This document shows, in pieces, positions 26,831 through 34,913 of a stretch of 47,162 nucleotides of DNA. The stretch's first letter is position 1; each line of letters begins with the position of its first letter. This DNA is from Limimaricola variabilis. Lineage in GTDB: Bacteria; Pseudomonadota; Alphaproteobacteria; Rhodobacterales; Rhodobacteraceae. A program made the translations under genes and the position numbers. Where the stretch lies: contig NZ_JACIBX010000020.1 of the NCBI RefSeq assembly GCF_014195545.1, positions 1 to 47,162 on the forward strand, read 5' to 3'. Under the pieces are notes generated by a model. That model did not search any database, was not told where the DNA came from, and saw only the letters and a list, made by a program, of their open reading frames with translations.

Positions 26831-26863
26831 GGGCCGCTCCGCGAGGGGCGGCCCGTTTTTATT
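26831..26863 (+). terminator. Rho-independent terminator after xylG
   Basis: GGGCCGCTCC (26831-26840) pairs with GGGGCGGCCC (26845-26854), one pair being a wobble, with a GCGA loop. It is followed directly by CGTTTTTATTT. This is the clearest intrinsic terminator in the window and closes the xylFHG operon. Confidence 0.88.
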
Positions 26864-26941
26864 TACACAGTCGTAACAGTGGCTTGCGCTGTGACCTCCG
26901 GTTGGACGAGCTTGCCGGAGCTGCAGGGAGGGCGTAACCGC

Positions 26942-26969
26942 TTGCCGCGACGGCATGGGCCGCTAGGGT
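26942..26969 (+). promoter_or_regulatory. Predicted promoter of the nitroreductase-like gene
   Basis: TTGCCG (26942-26947), a 16-base spacer and TAGGGT (26964-26969) follow the form repeated in this window. It is flanked by an inverted CCGCTTG/CAAGCGG pair near 26938 and 26976, a possible operator. The leader would be about 30 bases with GGGGAG before the ATG. Confidence 0.4.
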
Positions 26970-27006
26970 CTGCCGCAAGCGGGCAGGCCGACCCGGGGAG
27001 CGTGAG

Positions 27007-27981
27007 ATGCAGACCGAGCAGTTCCGACAGATCGTGGAAGAGGCGCGCAGCGCGCCGTCGCCGCTCAACACCCAGCCCGCCCGCTGGCGGCGCAAGGGCG
27101 ACGCGATCCTGATCGGCTGCGACCCCGAGGCGGTCCTGAAGGTATCCGACCCCAATGCCGTCGCGGCCGGTCTTGCCTGTGGCATGGCGGCCGAGGCGAC
27201 GATCCTGGCGCTGTCGTCGCGGCGGATGGGCGCGGTCTTTACCGACCAATGGGCGCAGGATGACCGCGATACGTTGCCCGGGCTGCGGATGGCGGGGCGA
27301 ATCACCCTCGAGGCACAGACCGACACCGACCCTCTGGCCAAGCAGCTGCCGCTGCGCTTCGGCCATCGCGGCCCATACGAACCGGGGCCGGTGGATCTCT
27401 ATGGCTGGACGCGACGCGACGCGCTGCTGATCACCGATGCCAGCCGGCGCGACTGGCTCGCCGACCTGTACGACCAGGCAATGATGACCCATCTGCGAAG
27501 GCCCGAGGTTCGGCACGAGCTGCTGTCCTGGCTGCGGATTCGCCCCCGGCACCCACGCAAGCGTTATGACGGGCTCGACCGGGCGGCGCTGCAGCTCGAG
27601 CCTCGGGCGGCATTCAAGGCACGGATGGCCTTGGGGCCGCTATGGCGACCGGCCGAGATGTTCGGGGCAGTAGGGAAGGTGACCAGCGAGGCCGAGCAGA
27701 TCCGCTCGTCCGCCGTAATCGCGCTGTTCCACCGCCCTGCGACCGACAGCCCCGTTACCGCCGGGCGGGCGCTGCTGCGATTGCTGCTGGAGGCCACGAA
27801 GCTCGGTCTCGCGGCGTGGCCGATGGGGGTGCTGACCGCCGATGACGCGGCCCGCGATGAGATCGCCCGGACCGTCGGCCTCGACCCGGAGCGGCGGCTG
27901 CTCCAGGTGGTGCGGCTGGGCCGTGCCAAGTCCCGGCCCGGGCGCATGGCGCGGCGGCCTCTGGAGGAGCTGATCGTCTGA
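27007..27981 (+). CDS. Nitroreductase-fold (Acg-like) protein
   Basis: A 324-residue protein with nitroreductase-family features. SAPSPLNTQPARW near residues 15-27 resembles the FMN-binding start of the family and of the Acg-like group, and LLEATKLGLAAWPMG near residue 262-276 matches the second FMN segment. The middle region is divergent and the length is about 100 residues more than simple nitroreductases, as in Acg proteins. Acg-type proteins may store or sequester FMN rather than reduce substrates. It stands alone between a terminator and a convergent gene. The function is uncertain. Confidence 0.68.
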   Translation: MQTEQFRQIVEEARSAPSPLNTQPARWRRKGDAILIGCDPEAVLKVSDPNAVAAGLACGMAAEATILALSSRRMGAVFTDQWAQDDRDTLPGLRMAGRITLEAQTDTDPLAKQLPLRFGHRGPYEPGPVDLYGWTRRDALLITDASRRDWLADLYDQAMMTHLRRPEVRHELLSWLRIRPRHPRKRYDGLDRAALQLEPRAAFKARMALGPLWRPAEMFGAVGKVTSEAEQIRSSAVIALFHRPATDSPVTAGRALLRLLLEATKLGLAAWPMGVLTADDAARDEIARTVGLDPERRLLQVVRLGRAKSRPGRMARRPLEELIV

Positions 27982-27984
27982 CGC

Positions 27985-28701
27985 TCAGGCGTGGCGCAGA
28001 TCGGCCCAGATCGGTAGATGATCCGACGCGGCGGGGGCAGGCTGCTCGTGCCAGACGCCGCTCTCCTCGACCACCACGCCCGCGCCGGTCGCGATCCGGT
28101 CGAGCGCGGCGACGGGGCGGCGCGAATGGTAGCTGCGCCCAGGCGCGTGGATCTCGAAGCGCTTCGCCAGCCGCCCCAGCCCGACCCGTTCCGACCATTC
28201 GTTGAGATCACCGGCCAGAACCGTGGGGCGCTGCGGCATGCGGTCGAGCTCGTCTAGGATATGGGTGAGCTGGAGCCTGCGTGAGCCGCGGAGCAGCCCC
28301 AGATGCAGCCCACCCACGCGCAACGGCCCGGCCGGGGTCTCTAAATCGGCCGCGATGGCGCCGCGCGGTTCGAAGCCGGGCAGCACCATCCGGTGCAGGC
28401 CGCTGACCTCGATGCCTTCGCGCACCAGCATCGCGTTGCCGTGCCAGCCGAGGCTCTTGGCCGACTGCCCGAAATCCACCGCTCGCAGCCCGGAGAGCTG
28501 GCTCAGCTCGGTCAGCGGGATCGCGGTGGGCCGGGCGCCGAGCCGCAGGTCGGCCTCCTGCAGCACCACGATGTCGGGCTCCAGCGCCGCGATCACGTTG
28601 CAGACCCGTGCGGGGTTGCGGCGCCGGTCGGTGCCGAGCGCCTTGCGGATGTTGTAGCTCACCAGCCGCAGCCGGCCGGGGCGAAGATGCGGATCGCTCA
28701 T
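27985..28701 (-). CDS. Endonuclease/exonuclease/phosphatase family hydrolase
   Basis: A 238-residue EEP-fold hydrolase. Key motifs are SYNIRKALG near the start, VLQEADL with the metal-binding Glu, GLHLGLL, GDLNEW and the final SDHLPI with the catalytic His. The start MSDPHLRPGRLRLVSYNI at 28701 follows the phospholipase D-family gene by 7 bases. No signal peptide is seen. EEP enzymes beside a cardiolipin synthase-like gene are frequent in alphaproteobacteria and may act on lipid or nucleotide phosphodiesters. The real substrate is unknown. Confidence 0.87.
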   Translation of the reverse strand: MSDPHLRPGRLRLVSYNIRKALGTDRRRNPARVCNVIAALEPDIVVLQEADLRLGARPTAIPLTELSQLSGLRAVDFGQSAKSLGWHGNAMLVREGIEVSGLHRMVLPGFEPRGAIAADLETPAGPLRVGGLHLGLLRGSRRLQLTHILDELDRMPQRPTVLAGDLNEWSERVGLGRLAKRFEIHAPGRSYHSRRPVAALDRIATGAGVVVEESGVWHEQPAPAASDHLPIWADLRHA

Positions 28702-28708
28702 GGTCCCC

Positions 28709-30097
28709 TCACAGCATCGGCGCGCCGAGGCGGAACACGCCCTCGGCAAGGCGGCGGCCGATATTCGGGCGCCGCACGCCTTCGCGGCACAGCGCGGTTT
28801 CGGCCTCGAACCAGTCGGACAGCAGCGCCACCGAGGGCGCATCGTAGACGAAAACCGCCACCTCGAAGTTCAGGAGCATCGAGCGGACGTCGAAATTGGC
28901 CGAGCCGGCCCATGCGGCTCCGTCGATCACCCCGGCCTTGGCATGGGTCATCTGGCGCGGCAATTGCAGCACCCTTCCTCCGGACTCGGCCAGCGTGCGC
29001 AGATAGGCGCCGCGCGCGAAATCGGCGATCCGCTGGTTCGAGCGGGCCGGAACCATCACCCGCACGTCGACGCCGCGGCGCGCCGCGGTGCACAGCGCGG
29101 CGTTGAGCGGCTCTGTCGGTAGGTAATAGGGCGTGGCGATCCAGACCCGGTTCGTAGCGGCATGGATCATCTGCACCAGCACGTCGTGCAGCGGGTCGAG
29201 ATGGGTGTCGGGGCCCGAGGGCACGACCTGCACCACCGCCGTGCCGGGGCGGGCGGCGACGTGAAGCTCGGGCAGCGGCTCGGCCTCGTGGTCAGCCACG
29301 CCCCAATCGGCGCGAAACAGGTCCCACAGCACCTCGACCGACGGACCCTCGAGCGTGAAGGACAGGTCGCGCCACAGCTCGGGTGCCCGCGCGCCCGGCG
29401 CGATCTGCGGCGGGAACCCCATGTATTCGCAGCCGACATTGCGGCCGCCGGTCCAGGCGCGCGCCCGGTCGGCGATGATCATCTTGCGATGGTTGCGCAG
29501 GTTCATGTGGCCCTTGAGCGGCCAGTTCAGGAAGGGCTGGTGCCACCGCAGCTGGCCCCCGGCAGCCTCGAAGCGGCTGAGCGCCTCGCGCGGGCACCAG
29601 AAGCCGCCCAGCCGGTCGATGATCAGCCGCACCTGCAGTCCCGCCTCGACCTTGGCGGTCAGCCGGTCGACGAAGTCTCGGCCGATCGCGTCGTCGTGGA
29701 TCAGGTAGAAGGTGATGTCGAGCTCGTGCTCGGCGCCCTCGATCATCTCGCGCATCGCCTCGCGGGCATGCTTGGCATCGCGGTGCAGCTCGATCCTGTT
29801 GCCCTCGCTCGCCGCCGGGACGCCATAGGCGCGGAACGCCTCCGACGGCCCGCCCGCGGGGTCGGGGCGCGCACCGCCATTCATCGAGGAATAGCGGATG
29901 AAGGGATGCCGCGACCGGGTCTTGCGAAAGCCCAGCGCGAAGAACAGCGGGATCGCGGCCCAGGGCAGCAGGATGATCGCGAGGATCCATGCGGCGGCGG
30001 ATTGCGGGGTGCGGCGCTGCTGCAGCAGCATCACCGTCGCGGTGAGCGCGAGACCGACACCGATCAGGGTCAGCAGAAAGGTGTCATAGTTGAACAA
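28709..30097 (-). CDS. Cardiolipin synthase-like phospholipase D family protein
   Basis: Membrane-anchored PLD-superfamily enzyme of 462 residues from a TTG start, or 478 from the ATG at 30145. The TTG is preferred because GAGGGAA lies nine bases upstream and the protein then begins FNYDTFLLTLIGVGLALTA, a transmembrane segment. The ATG has no visible ribosome site. Two hydrophobic segments are followed by two HKD motifs, NHRKMIIAD and THAKAGVID, as in cardiolipin synthases that join phosphatidylglycerol molecules. It is cotranscribed with the EEP gene. A related phospholipase or transphosphatidylase role is possible. Confidence 0.85.
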   Translation of the reverse strand: MFNYDTFLLTLIGVGLALTATVMLLQQRRTPQSAAAWILAIILLPWAAIPLFFALGFRKTRSRHPFIRYSSMNGGARPDPAGGPSEAFRAYGVPAASEGNRIELHRDAKHAREAMREMIEGAEHELDITFYLIHDDAIGRDFVDRLTAKVEAGLQVRLIIDRLGGFWCPREALSRFEAAGGQLRWHQPFLNWPLKGHMNLRNHRKMIIADRARAWTGGRNVGCEYMGFPPQIAPGARAPELWRDLSFTLEGPSVEVLWDLFRADWGVADHEAEPLPELHVAARPGTAVVQVVPSGPDTHLDPLHDVLVQMIHAATNRVWIATPYYLPTEPLNAALCTAARRGVDVRVMVPARSNQRIADFARGAYLRTLAESGGRVLQLPRQMTHAKAGVIDGAAWAGSANFDVRSMLLNFEVAVFVYDAPSVALLSDWFEAETALCREGVRRPNIGRRLAEGVFRLGAPML

Positions 30098-30207
30098 TCG
30101 CGCGGGTTCCCTCTTCTGCGGCCAGATGTGAGCCAAACGCCGCATGGGCGCAACGGGGTTCCCGGCTGCGTGGCAAGGCCGCACAGACGTTGCGCATTGG
30201 CGGCAGT

Positions 30208-30236
30208 TGGACCGGGGAAGGGCCGCCGCTAGCTCT
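30208..30236 (+). promoter_or_regulatory. Predicted promoter of the LLM oxidoreductase operon
   Basis: TTGGAC (30208-30213), a 17-base spacer and TAGCTC (30231-30236) resemble the other TAG-type promoters of the window. Transcription would start near 30243, 19 bases before the ATG. The 164-base gap from the TTG start of the minus-strand gene also contains that gene's promoter, which I could not place with confidence. Confidence 0.38.
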
Positions 30237-30261
30237 TGCGTGACAGCCAGCGGAGAACGAC

Positions 30262-31296
30262 ATGGAACTTGGCCTCTATACCTTCGGCGATGTCGGGCGC
30301 GACCCGGTGACCGGCGCGCAGGTCGACCCGGCGCTCCGCCTGCGCCAGCTGGTCGAGGAAATCGCGCTTGCCGACGAGGTCGGGCTCGATGTCTTCGGTC
30401 TGGGCGAGCATCATCGCCCCGACTATGCCGTCTCCGCGCCCGCGGTGGCGCTCGCGGCGGCGGCGGGACGGACCAGCCGCATCAAGTTGAGCAGCGCGGT
30501 GACCGTGCTCTCTTCGGACGACCCGATCCGGGTGTTCCAGCAATTCGCGACGCTCGACAATCTTACGGACGGGCGGGCCGAGATCATCGCCGGGCGCGGC
30601 TCCTTCATCGAGAGCTTTCCGCTCTTCGGTCATGACCTCGAGGATTACGAGGACCTGTTCGAGGAGAAGCTGCAGCTTCTGATGGCTCTGAACGAGGGCG
30701 AGGTGATCCGCTGGCCCGGTAGCGCGCACACCCATCAGATTCCCGGTCGCGGCGTCTATCCGCGCCCGGTGCAGGAGAGATTGCCGATCTGGCGAGCGGT
30801 CGGTGGCTCGCCGCAATCGGTCGCGCGCGCCGGTGCTCTGGGCCTGCCGATGGCACTCGCCATCATCGGCGGCGAACCCGCGCGCTTCGCACCGCTCTTC
30901 GACCTCTATCGCAAGAGCGCGGCGCAGGCGGGACATGACCCGAAGAGCTTGAAGACCTCGCTCAACGTGCATGGCTTCGTCGCCGATACCAGCCAGCAGG
31001 CGGCCGACATCATCTACCCGGCGCAGGCCGAGGTAATGAACCGGATCGGTCGCGAGCGAGGCTGGGGGCCGACCAACCGCGCCCAGTTCGACGCGGCGCG
31101 CAGTCCCAATGGCGCGCAGTTCGTCGGCAGCCCGGCCGAGTTGGTCGACAAGATCCTGGCGATGCACGAGATCTTCGGTTTCGACCGGATGCTGATCCAG
31201 ATGGCGATCGGTGTCTACGACCACGCGCAGCTGATGAAGGCGATCGAGCTTCTGGGCAGCCGCGTGGCGCCCGAGCTGCGCCGCGCCACCGCCTGA
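30262..31296 (+). CDS. LLM-class flavin-dependent oxidoreductase
   Basis: A 344-residue luciferase-like monooxygenase. The N-terminus MELGLYTFGDVGRD, EEIALADEVGLDVFGLGEHHRPDY, and SSAVTVLSSDDPIRVFQQFATLDNLTDGRAEIIAGRG are hallmarks of the family that uses reduced FMN or F420. In proteobacteria FMN is expected. It is followed with one base of overlap (TGATG) by a small phosphoesterase gene. No substrate can be read from the context. Confidence 0.9.
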   Translation: MELGLYTFGDVGRDPVTGAQVDPALRLRQLVEEIALADEVGLDVFGLGEHHRPDYAVSAPAVALAAAAGRTSRIKLSSAVTVLSSDDPIRVFQQFATLDNLTDGRAEIIAGRGSFIESFPLFGHDLEDYEDLFEEKLQLLMALNEGEVIRWPGSAHTHQIPGRGVYPRPVQERLPIWRAVGGSPQSVARAGALGLPMALAIIGGEPARFAPLFDLYRKSAAQAGHDPKSLKTSLNVHGFVADTSQQAADIIYPAQAEVMNRIGRERGWGPTNRAQFDAARSPNGAQFVGSPAELVDKILAMHEIFGFDRMLIQMAIGVYDHAQLMKAIELLGSRVAPELRRATA

Positions 31297-31754
31297 TGCG
31301 GGTTGGCGTCATCTCGGACACGCATGGTCTTCTGCGACCTGAGGCCCTCGCCGCGCTGGCGGGGGTCGACCACATCCTGCATGCGGGCGATATCGGGCGC
31401 GAGGGGCTAGTGGCCGAGTTGGAGCAGCTCGCGCCGGTCACCGCGATCCGCGGCAACATCGACACCGCGCCTTGGTGCGCCGCCTATCCGGAGTTGGCGG
31501 AGCCGGAGCTGGGTGGCACCCGCATCCACATGCGCCACGACCGCAAGACGCTCGATTTCGACCCGGCGGCCAGCGGAATCGACGTCGTGATCAGCGGCCA
31601 TTCGCACAATCCGCTCATCGAAACGGTCGAAGGCGTCGTTTATCTCAACCCAGGCGCCGCCGGGCCACGCCGGTTCAAGCTGCCGGTAACGCTCGCGATT
31701 CTGCATCTCGGGGCAGGGGCGCCGCGCGCCGATCTTCTCCATCTGATCGATTGA
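31296..31754 (+). CDS. YfcE/MJ0936-type metallophosphoesterase
   Basis: A small calcineurin-like phosphodiesterase, 152 residues, with SDTHG at residues 7-11, HAGDIG near 30, RGNID near 52 and GHSHNP near 105, the full metal set of the YfcE family. The usual THG block appears as MRHDRK with the His kept. It overlaps the LLM gene by one base and ends at a hairpin. Members hydrolyse simple phosphodiesters in vitro; the natural substrate is unknown. Confidence 0.9.
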   Translation: MRVGVISDTHGLLRPEALAALAGVDHILHAGDIGREGLVAELEQLAPVTAIRGNIDTAPWCAAYPELAEPELGGTRIHMRHDRKTLDFDPAASGIDVVISGHSHNPLIETVEGVVYLNPGAAGPRRFKLPVTLAILHLGAGAPRADLLHLID

Positions 31755-31768
31755 TCCGGCCAATGCCG

Positions 31769-31787
31769 CGCTGCGGCGTACGCAGCG
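31769..31787 (+). terminator. Hairpin after the phosphoesterase gene
   Basis: CGCTGCG (31769-31775) and CGCAGCG (31781-31787) pair perfectly with a 5-base loop. No T-run follows, and the -35 of the next promoter begins within 3 bases. It is a weak terminator candidate. Confidence 0.35.
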
Positions 31788-31789
31788 GG

Positions 31790-31818
31790 TTGCCAGAACG
31801 ATGCTCCTCCCGTAGCTT
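31790..31818 (+). promoter_or_regulatory. Predicted promoter of the TRAP operon
   Basis: TTGCCA (31790-31795), a 17-base spacer and TAGCTT (31813-31818) form the promoter. The start site would lie near 31825, at the left edge of an inverted repeat, leaving a leader of about 46 bases before dctP. Confidence 0.48.
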
Positions 31819-31843
31819 TCAACTAGTGAAATACAATTCCACT
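31817..31843. promoter_or_regulatory. Candidate IclR operator at the TRAP transcription start
   Basis: AGTGAAAT (31825-31832) and ATTCCACT (31836-31843) form a 19-bp palindrome with one mismatch and an ACA centre. A shorter perfect one, TTTCA/TGAAA (31817-31831), overlaps it. The site lies over the expected start of transcription, suited to repression by the IclR protein encoded at the end of the same operon. Confidence 0.45.
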
Positions 31844-31870
31844 ATGCGAAACTTCAGGGAGGAGACTGAA

Positions 31871-32929
31871 ATGACGCGACTTCTGAAGGCGGCCCTCGCC
31901 TCGACGATTCTCGCCGGTGCCGCGCTCGGCTCCATCGCCCATGCCGAAACCACGCTGTTCTTCGGCGAGGCCGGTCCCAACCGCGGCGCCCGCGCCGAGG
32001 CGCTGAACTGGTTCGTCGAGGACGTGAAGACCCGCACCGACGGCGAGCTGAACTTCGACGTGCAGTGGGGCGGCGCCCTGTTCAAGGCCGACGCCGCAGC
32101 CCAGGCCGTGGCCGACGGCGTGGCCGATGCCGGCACGATCATCGGTGTCTACTTCCCGCAGGAGATGCTGGCCTACGGCATCGCCGACCTGCCGGTGCAG
32201 AACCCCGACCCCTGGGTCGGCATGAAGGCCACCGACGAGCTGATGCGCGGCTCCGAGGCGATCCAGGCGAACCTCGCCGACCAGAACCTCGTCTATCTCG
32301 GCACCTACACCACCTCGGCGGTGCATATCGGCTGCAAGGGCGCGGCGATCCGCACGGTTGAGGACATCGACGGGCTCAAGGTCCGCGGCGTCGGCGCCTA
32401 TGGCAAGACCTTCGCGGATTTCGGCGCGAACCTCGTCAACATGTCGATCTACGACGCCTATCAGGGCCTCGATTCCGGCCTGCTGGATTGCAGCCAAGGC
32501 TATTCCTATGCCGTCGGCGCGCTGAACCAGCAGGAGGTGATGGACAGCTACACCCTGCTGAACTGGGGCCAGGTCGGCGCGCTCGGCATCTTCATGAACA
32601 AGGACGCCTTCGACGCGCTGCCCGAAGACCAGCAGCAGGCGCTGATGGAAGCGGGCAAGGGCCTGTCGGATGAGTTCGGCCGTCTCGTGAACGCCGATAA
32701 CGATGCCGCCATCGAGAAGATGAAGGAAGCCGGTGTCGAGATCATCGAGCTGCCCGCCGAGGAGCGCGCCAAACTTGTCGAGAAGGGCAACACCTATCTC
32801 GAAGAGTGGGCGACCCAGGCCGATGCCGCCGGTCTCGACGGCGAGGCGCTGCTCGAGGAGTATCGTGGGCTGATCGAGAAGTATCAGGCCGAGGTCGACG
32901 AGAAGGGCTATCCCTGGGAGCGCGGCTGA
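31871..32929 (+). CDS. dctP: TRAP transporter substrate-binding protein (DctP type)
   Basis: Periplasmic binding protein of 352 residues with a clear signal peptide (TRLLKAALASTILAGAALGSIAHA). ETTLFFGEAGPNRGARAEAL starts the mature protein. GLKVRGVGAYGKTF keeps the arginine that in TRAP proteins binds the ligand carboxylate, so an organic acid is the likely cargo. Two cysteines (in HIGCKG and LLDCSQG) could form a disulfide. The ATG at 31871 follows CAGGGAGGAG. It precedes the two membrane subunits. The nearby dicarboxylate-type beta-oxidation genes suggest a dicarboxylate ligand (inference). Confidence 0.92.
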   Translation: MTRLLKAALASTILAGAALGSIAHAETTLFFGEAGPNRGARAEALNWFVEDVKTRTDGELNFDVQWGGALFKADAAAQAVADGVADAGTIIGVYFPQEMLAYGIADLPVQNPDPWVGMKATDELMRGSEAIQANLADQNLVYLGTYTTSAVHIGCKGAAIRTVEDIDGLKVRGVGAYGKTFADFGANLVNMSIYDAYQGLDSGLLDCSQGYSYAVGALNQQEVMDSYTLLNWGQVGALGIFMNKDAFDALPEDQQQALMEAGKGLSDEFGRLVNADNDAAIEKMKEAGVEIIELPAEERAKLVEKGNTYLEEWATQADAAGLDGEALLEEYRGLIEKYQAEVDEKGYPWERG

Positions 32930-32948
32930 CCCGCGACCCCGAGATCCC

Positions 32949-32975
32949 GGGCGGCGCGCCTCACACGCGCCGCCC
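32949..32975 (+). other. Intercistronic hairpin between dctP and dctQ
   Basis: GGGCGGCGCG (32949-32958) and CGCGCCGCCC (32966-32975) pair perfectly over 10 bp with a 7-base loop, about 20 bases after the dctP stop. Only ATTTC follows, so full termination is unlikely. It is the third binding-protein/permease junction in the window with such a hairpin. Confidence 0.6.
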
Positions 32976-33042
32976 ATTTCACATCACCGAACATCCGCGA
33001 TGACCGGCGGGGGCATGGCCCGCGCCCGGTAGGGGAGTGCCG

Positions 33043-33564
33043 ATGCTGAGCCGTATCGAGAGTTTCCTGCTCAACCTCGCCGCCTTGGCGGTGATCGGTC
33101 TGGGCCTGTTGATCACGTCGAGCGTGCTTCTGCGCGCGCTGTTCAACTCGGGCATCCCCGACACGATCAACATGGTGCGCGAGCTGATGGTGGCGGCGAT
33201 CGTGCTGCCGCTCGCCGCCACCGCGGCAGCACGCGGCAACATCGTCGTCGAGGTGCTGTCGGAAAGGCTGCCGCCGCGCACACAGGACTGGCTGGTCGTG
33301 CTGGGCTCCATCGTCGGGCTCCTGGCGCTTGCACCGCTGATCTGGGCAGGCTGGAAGGAGGCCGTGCACACGCTGCAGTCCGGCAGCTACTTCTTCGGTC
33401 AGCTCAACCTCCCGAAATGGCCTGGCCGTGTGATCTTCCTGTTCGGCGTCTCCTTCTGCTGGCTGCGGCTGGCGATCCAGATGGTCGGCGACATCCGCAC
33501 GATCCGCGCTGGACGGCGGGTGCTGATCGATCCGTCGCGCCCCGAGCATCACGAGGAGGTCTGA
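33043..33564 (+). CDS. dctQ: TRAP transporter small permease (DctQ)
   Basis: A 173-residue membrane protein with four hydrophobic segments (near residues 10-30, 45-60, 85-105 and 125-150), the normal DctQ topology. ATG 33043 is chosen over GTG 33037 because AGGGGAG lies at 33031-33037, five bases before the ATG. The block NMVRELMVAAIVLPLAATAAARGNIVVEV is family-like. It helps DctM carry out sodium-driven uptake with the binding protein. The gap to dctM is 4 bases. Confidence 0.9.
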   Translation: MLSRIESFLLNLAALAVIGLGLLITSSVLLRALFNSGIPDTINMVRELMVAAIVLPLAATAAARGNIVVEVLSERLPPRTQDWLVVLGSIVGLLALAPLIWAGWKEAVHTLQSGSYFFGQLNLPKWPGRVIFLFGVSFCWLRLAIQMVGDIRTIRAGRRVLIDPSRPEHHEEV

Positions 33565-33568
33565 GACC

Positions 33569-34906
33569 ATGGACGGCACTCTCATCGGTCTCGTGGCCTT
33601 CGGCGCGGTCCTGTTCCTGCTGGCGCTGCGCGTGCCGATCGCCTTCGCGCTCGCGGCGATCGCCACCATCGGTACCTTCGTCATCTTTGCCTTCCGCACC
33701 GGGACCTTCGCGCCCGAGCGGGCGATCCGGCCGACCACCTCGCTGGTGTTCTCGAACAGCTTCGACCTGATCCACAGCTACGACCTGTCGATGATCCCGC
33801 TCTTCGTGGCACTGGGCCACATCGCCTATCGCGCCGACATCACCACCAAGATCTACCACGCCGCCCGCGTCTGGCTGGCCCGCGTGCCGGGCGGCGTCGC
33901 CATGGCCTCGGTCGTGGGCTGCGGCGGCTTTTCGGCAATCACCGGATCCTCGATCGCCTGCGCCTCGACCATGGGTCGGATCTGCACGCCCGAGATGCTC
34001 TCGGTCGGCTATGACAAACGGCTCGCCACCGCCTCGGTCGCCGCCGGCGGCACGCTTGGCTCGCTCATTCCGCCCTCGGTCCTGTTCATCATCTACGGCA
34101 TCTTCACAGAGACCTCGATCAGCCAGCTGTTCCTTGCGGGCATCCTGCCGGGCATCGTGTCGCTCCTGGGCTTCCTTCTGGTGATCTTCATCTGGGTGAA
34201 GCGCGACCCGGCCGCGGCGCCCGCCTATACGGGCATCATTTCCATGGCCGATCGCGGCCGCGCCGCGCTCGAAGCCTGGCCCGCCGTGCTATTGTTCGTG
34301 ATCATCGTCGGCGGCATCTATGGCGGCATCTTCACCGCCACCGAAGCGGCTGCGGTCTGCGTCTCGGCCGCGGTGCTGATCGGGCTGGTGCAGCGCAAGC
34401 TGACCTTCCGCGCGATCTGGGAGTCGCTGCGCGAGACCTGCATCCAGACCACCTCGATCTTCCTGATCGCGGCGGGGGCCAAGATCTTCGTGGCCTTCAT
34501 CGCGCTCACCGGCGTCGCACCCGACATCGTCGAGGCTGTCACCGCGGCCGAACTGTCGCCGGTGTTGCTGATGGCCGCGATCGCGCTGATCTACCTCGCG
34601 CTGGGGATGTTCCTCGACCCGATCGGCATCATGGTGCTGACCCTGCCGCTGATGATCCCGCTGATCGAGACCTATGGCTTCGACCTGATCTGGTTCGGCG
34701 TCGTCGTCATCAAGCTGCTCGAGATCGGCCTGATCACGCCGCCCGTGGGCCTCAACGTCTTCGTCATCGCCGGCGTGGTCGGGCGCGACGTGCCGATCGA
34801 CCGCATCTTCGCCGGTATCGCGCGGTTTTTGTCGGTGGACGTCCTTGTGCTGATCCTGATCATGGCAGTGCCGGCGCTGTCGCTGGTCATACCCTATTCG
34901 ATGTGA
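33569..34906 (+). CDS. dctM: TRAP transporter large permease (DctM)
   Basis: A 445-residue integral membrane protein with about 12 hydrophobic segments. Motifs include DLSMIPLFVALGHIAYRAD, GCGGFSAITGSSIACASTMGRI and SLIPPSVLFIIYGIFTETSI, plus a second-half repeat YLALGMFLDPIGIMVLTLPLMIPL, all typical of DctM. It forms the sodium-coupled transport channel with DctQ. The IclR gene starts 7 bases after its stop, so the regulator belongs to this operon. Confidence 0.94.
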   Translation: MDGTLIGLVAFGAVLFLLALRVPIAFALAAIATIGTFVIFAFRTGTFAPERAIRPTTSLVFSNSFDLIHSYDLSMIPLFVALGHIAYRADITTKIYHAARVWLARVPGGVAMASVVGCGGFSAITGSSIACASTMGRICTPEMLSVGYDKRLATASVAAGGTLGSLIPPSVLFIIYGIFTETSISQLFLAGILPGIVSLLGFLLVIFIWVKRDPAAAPAYTGIISMADRGRAALEAWPAVLLFVIIVGGIYGGIFTATEAAAVCVSAAVLIGLVQRKLTFRAIWESLRETCIQTTSIFLIAAGAKIFVAFIALTGVAPDIVEAVTAAELSPVLLMAAIALIYLALGMFLDPIGIMVLTLPLMIPLIETYGFDLIWFGVVVIKLLEIGLITPPVGLNVFVIAGVVGRDVPIDRIFAGIARFLSVDVLVLILIMAVPALSLVIPYSM

Positions 34907-34913
34907 GGTTGCC

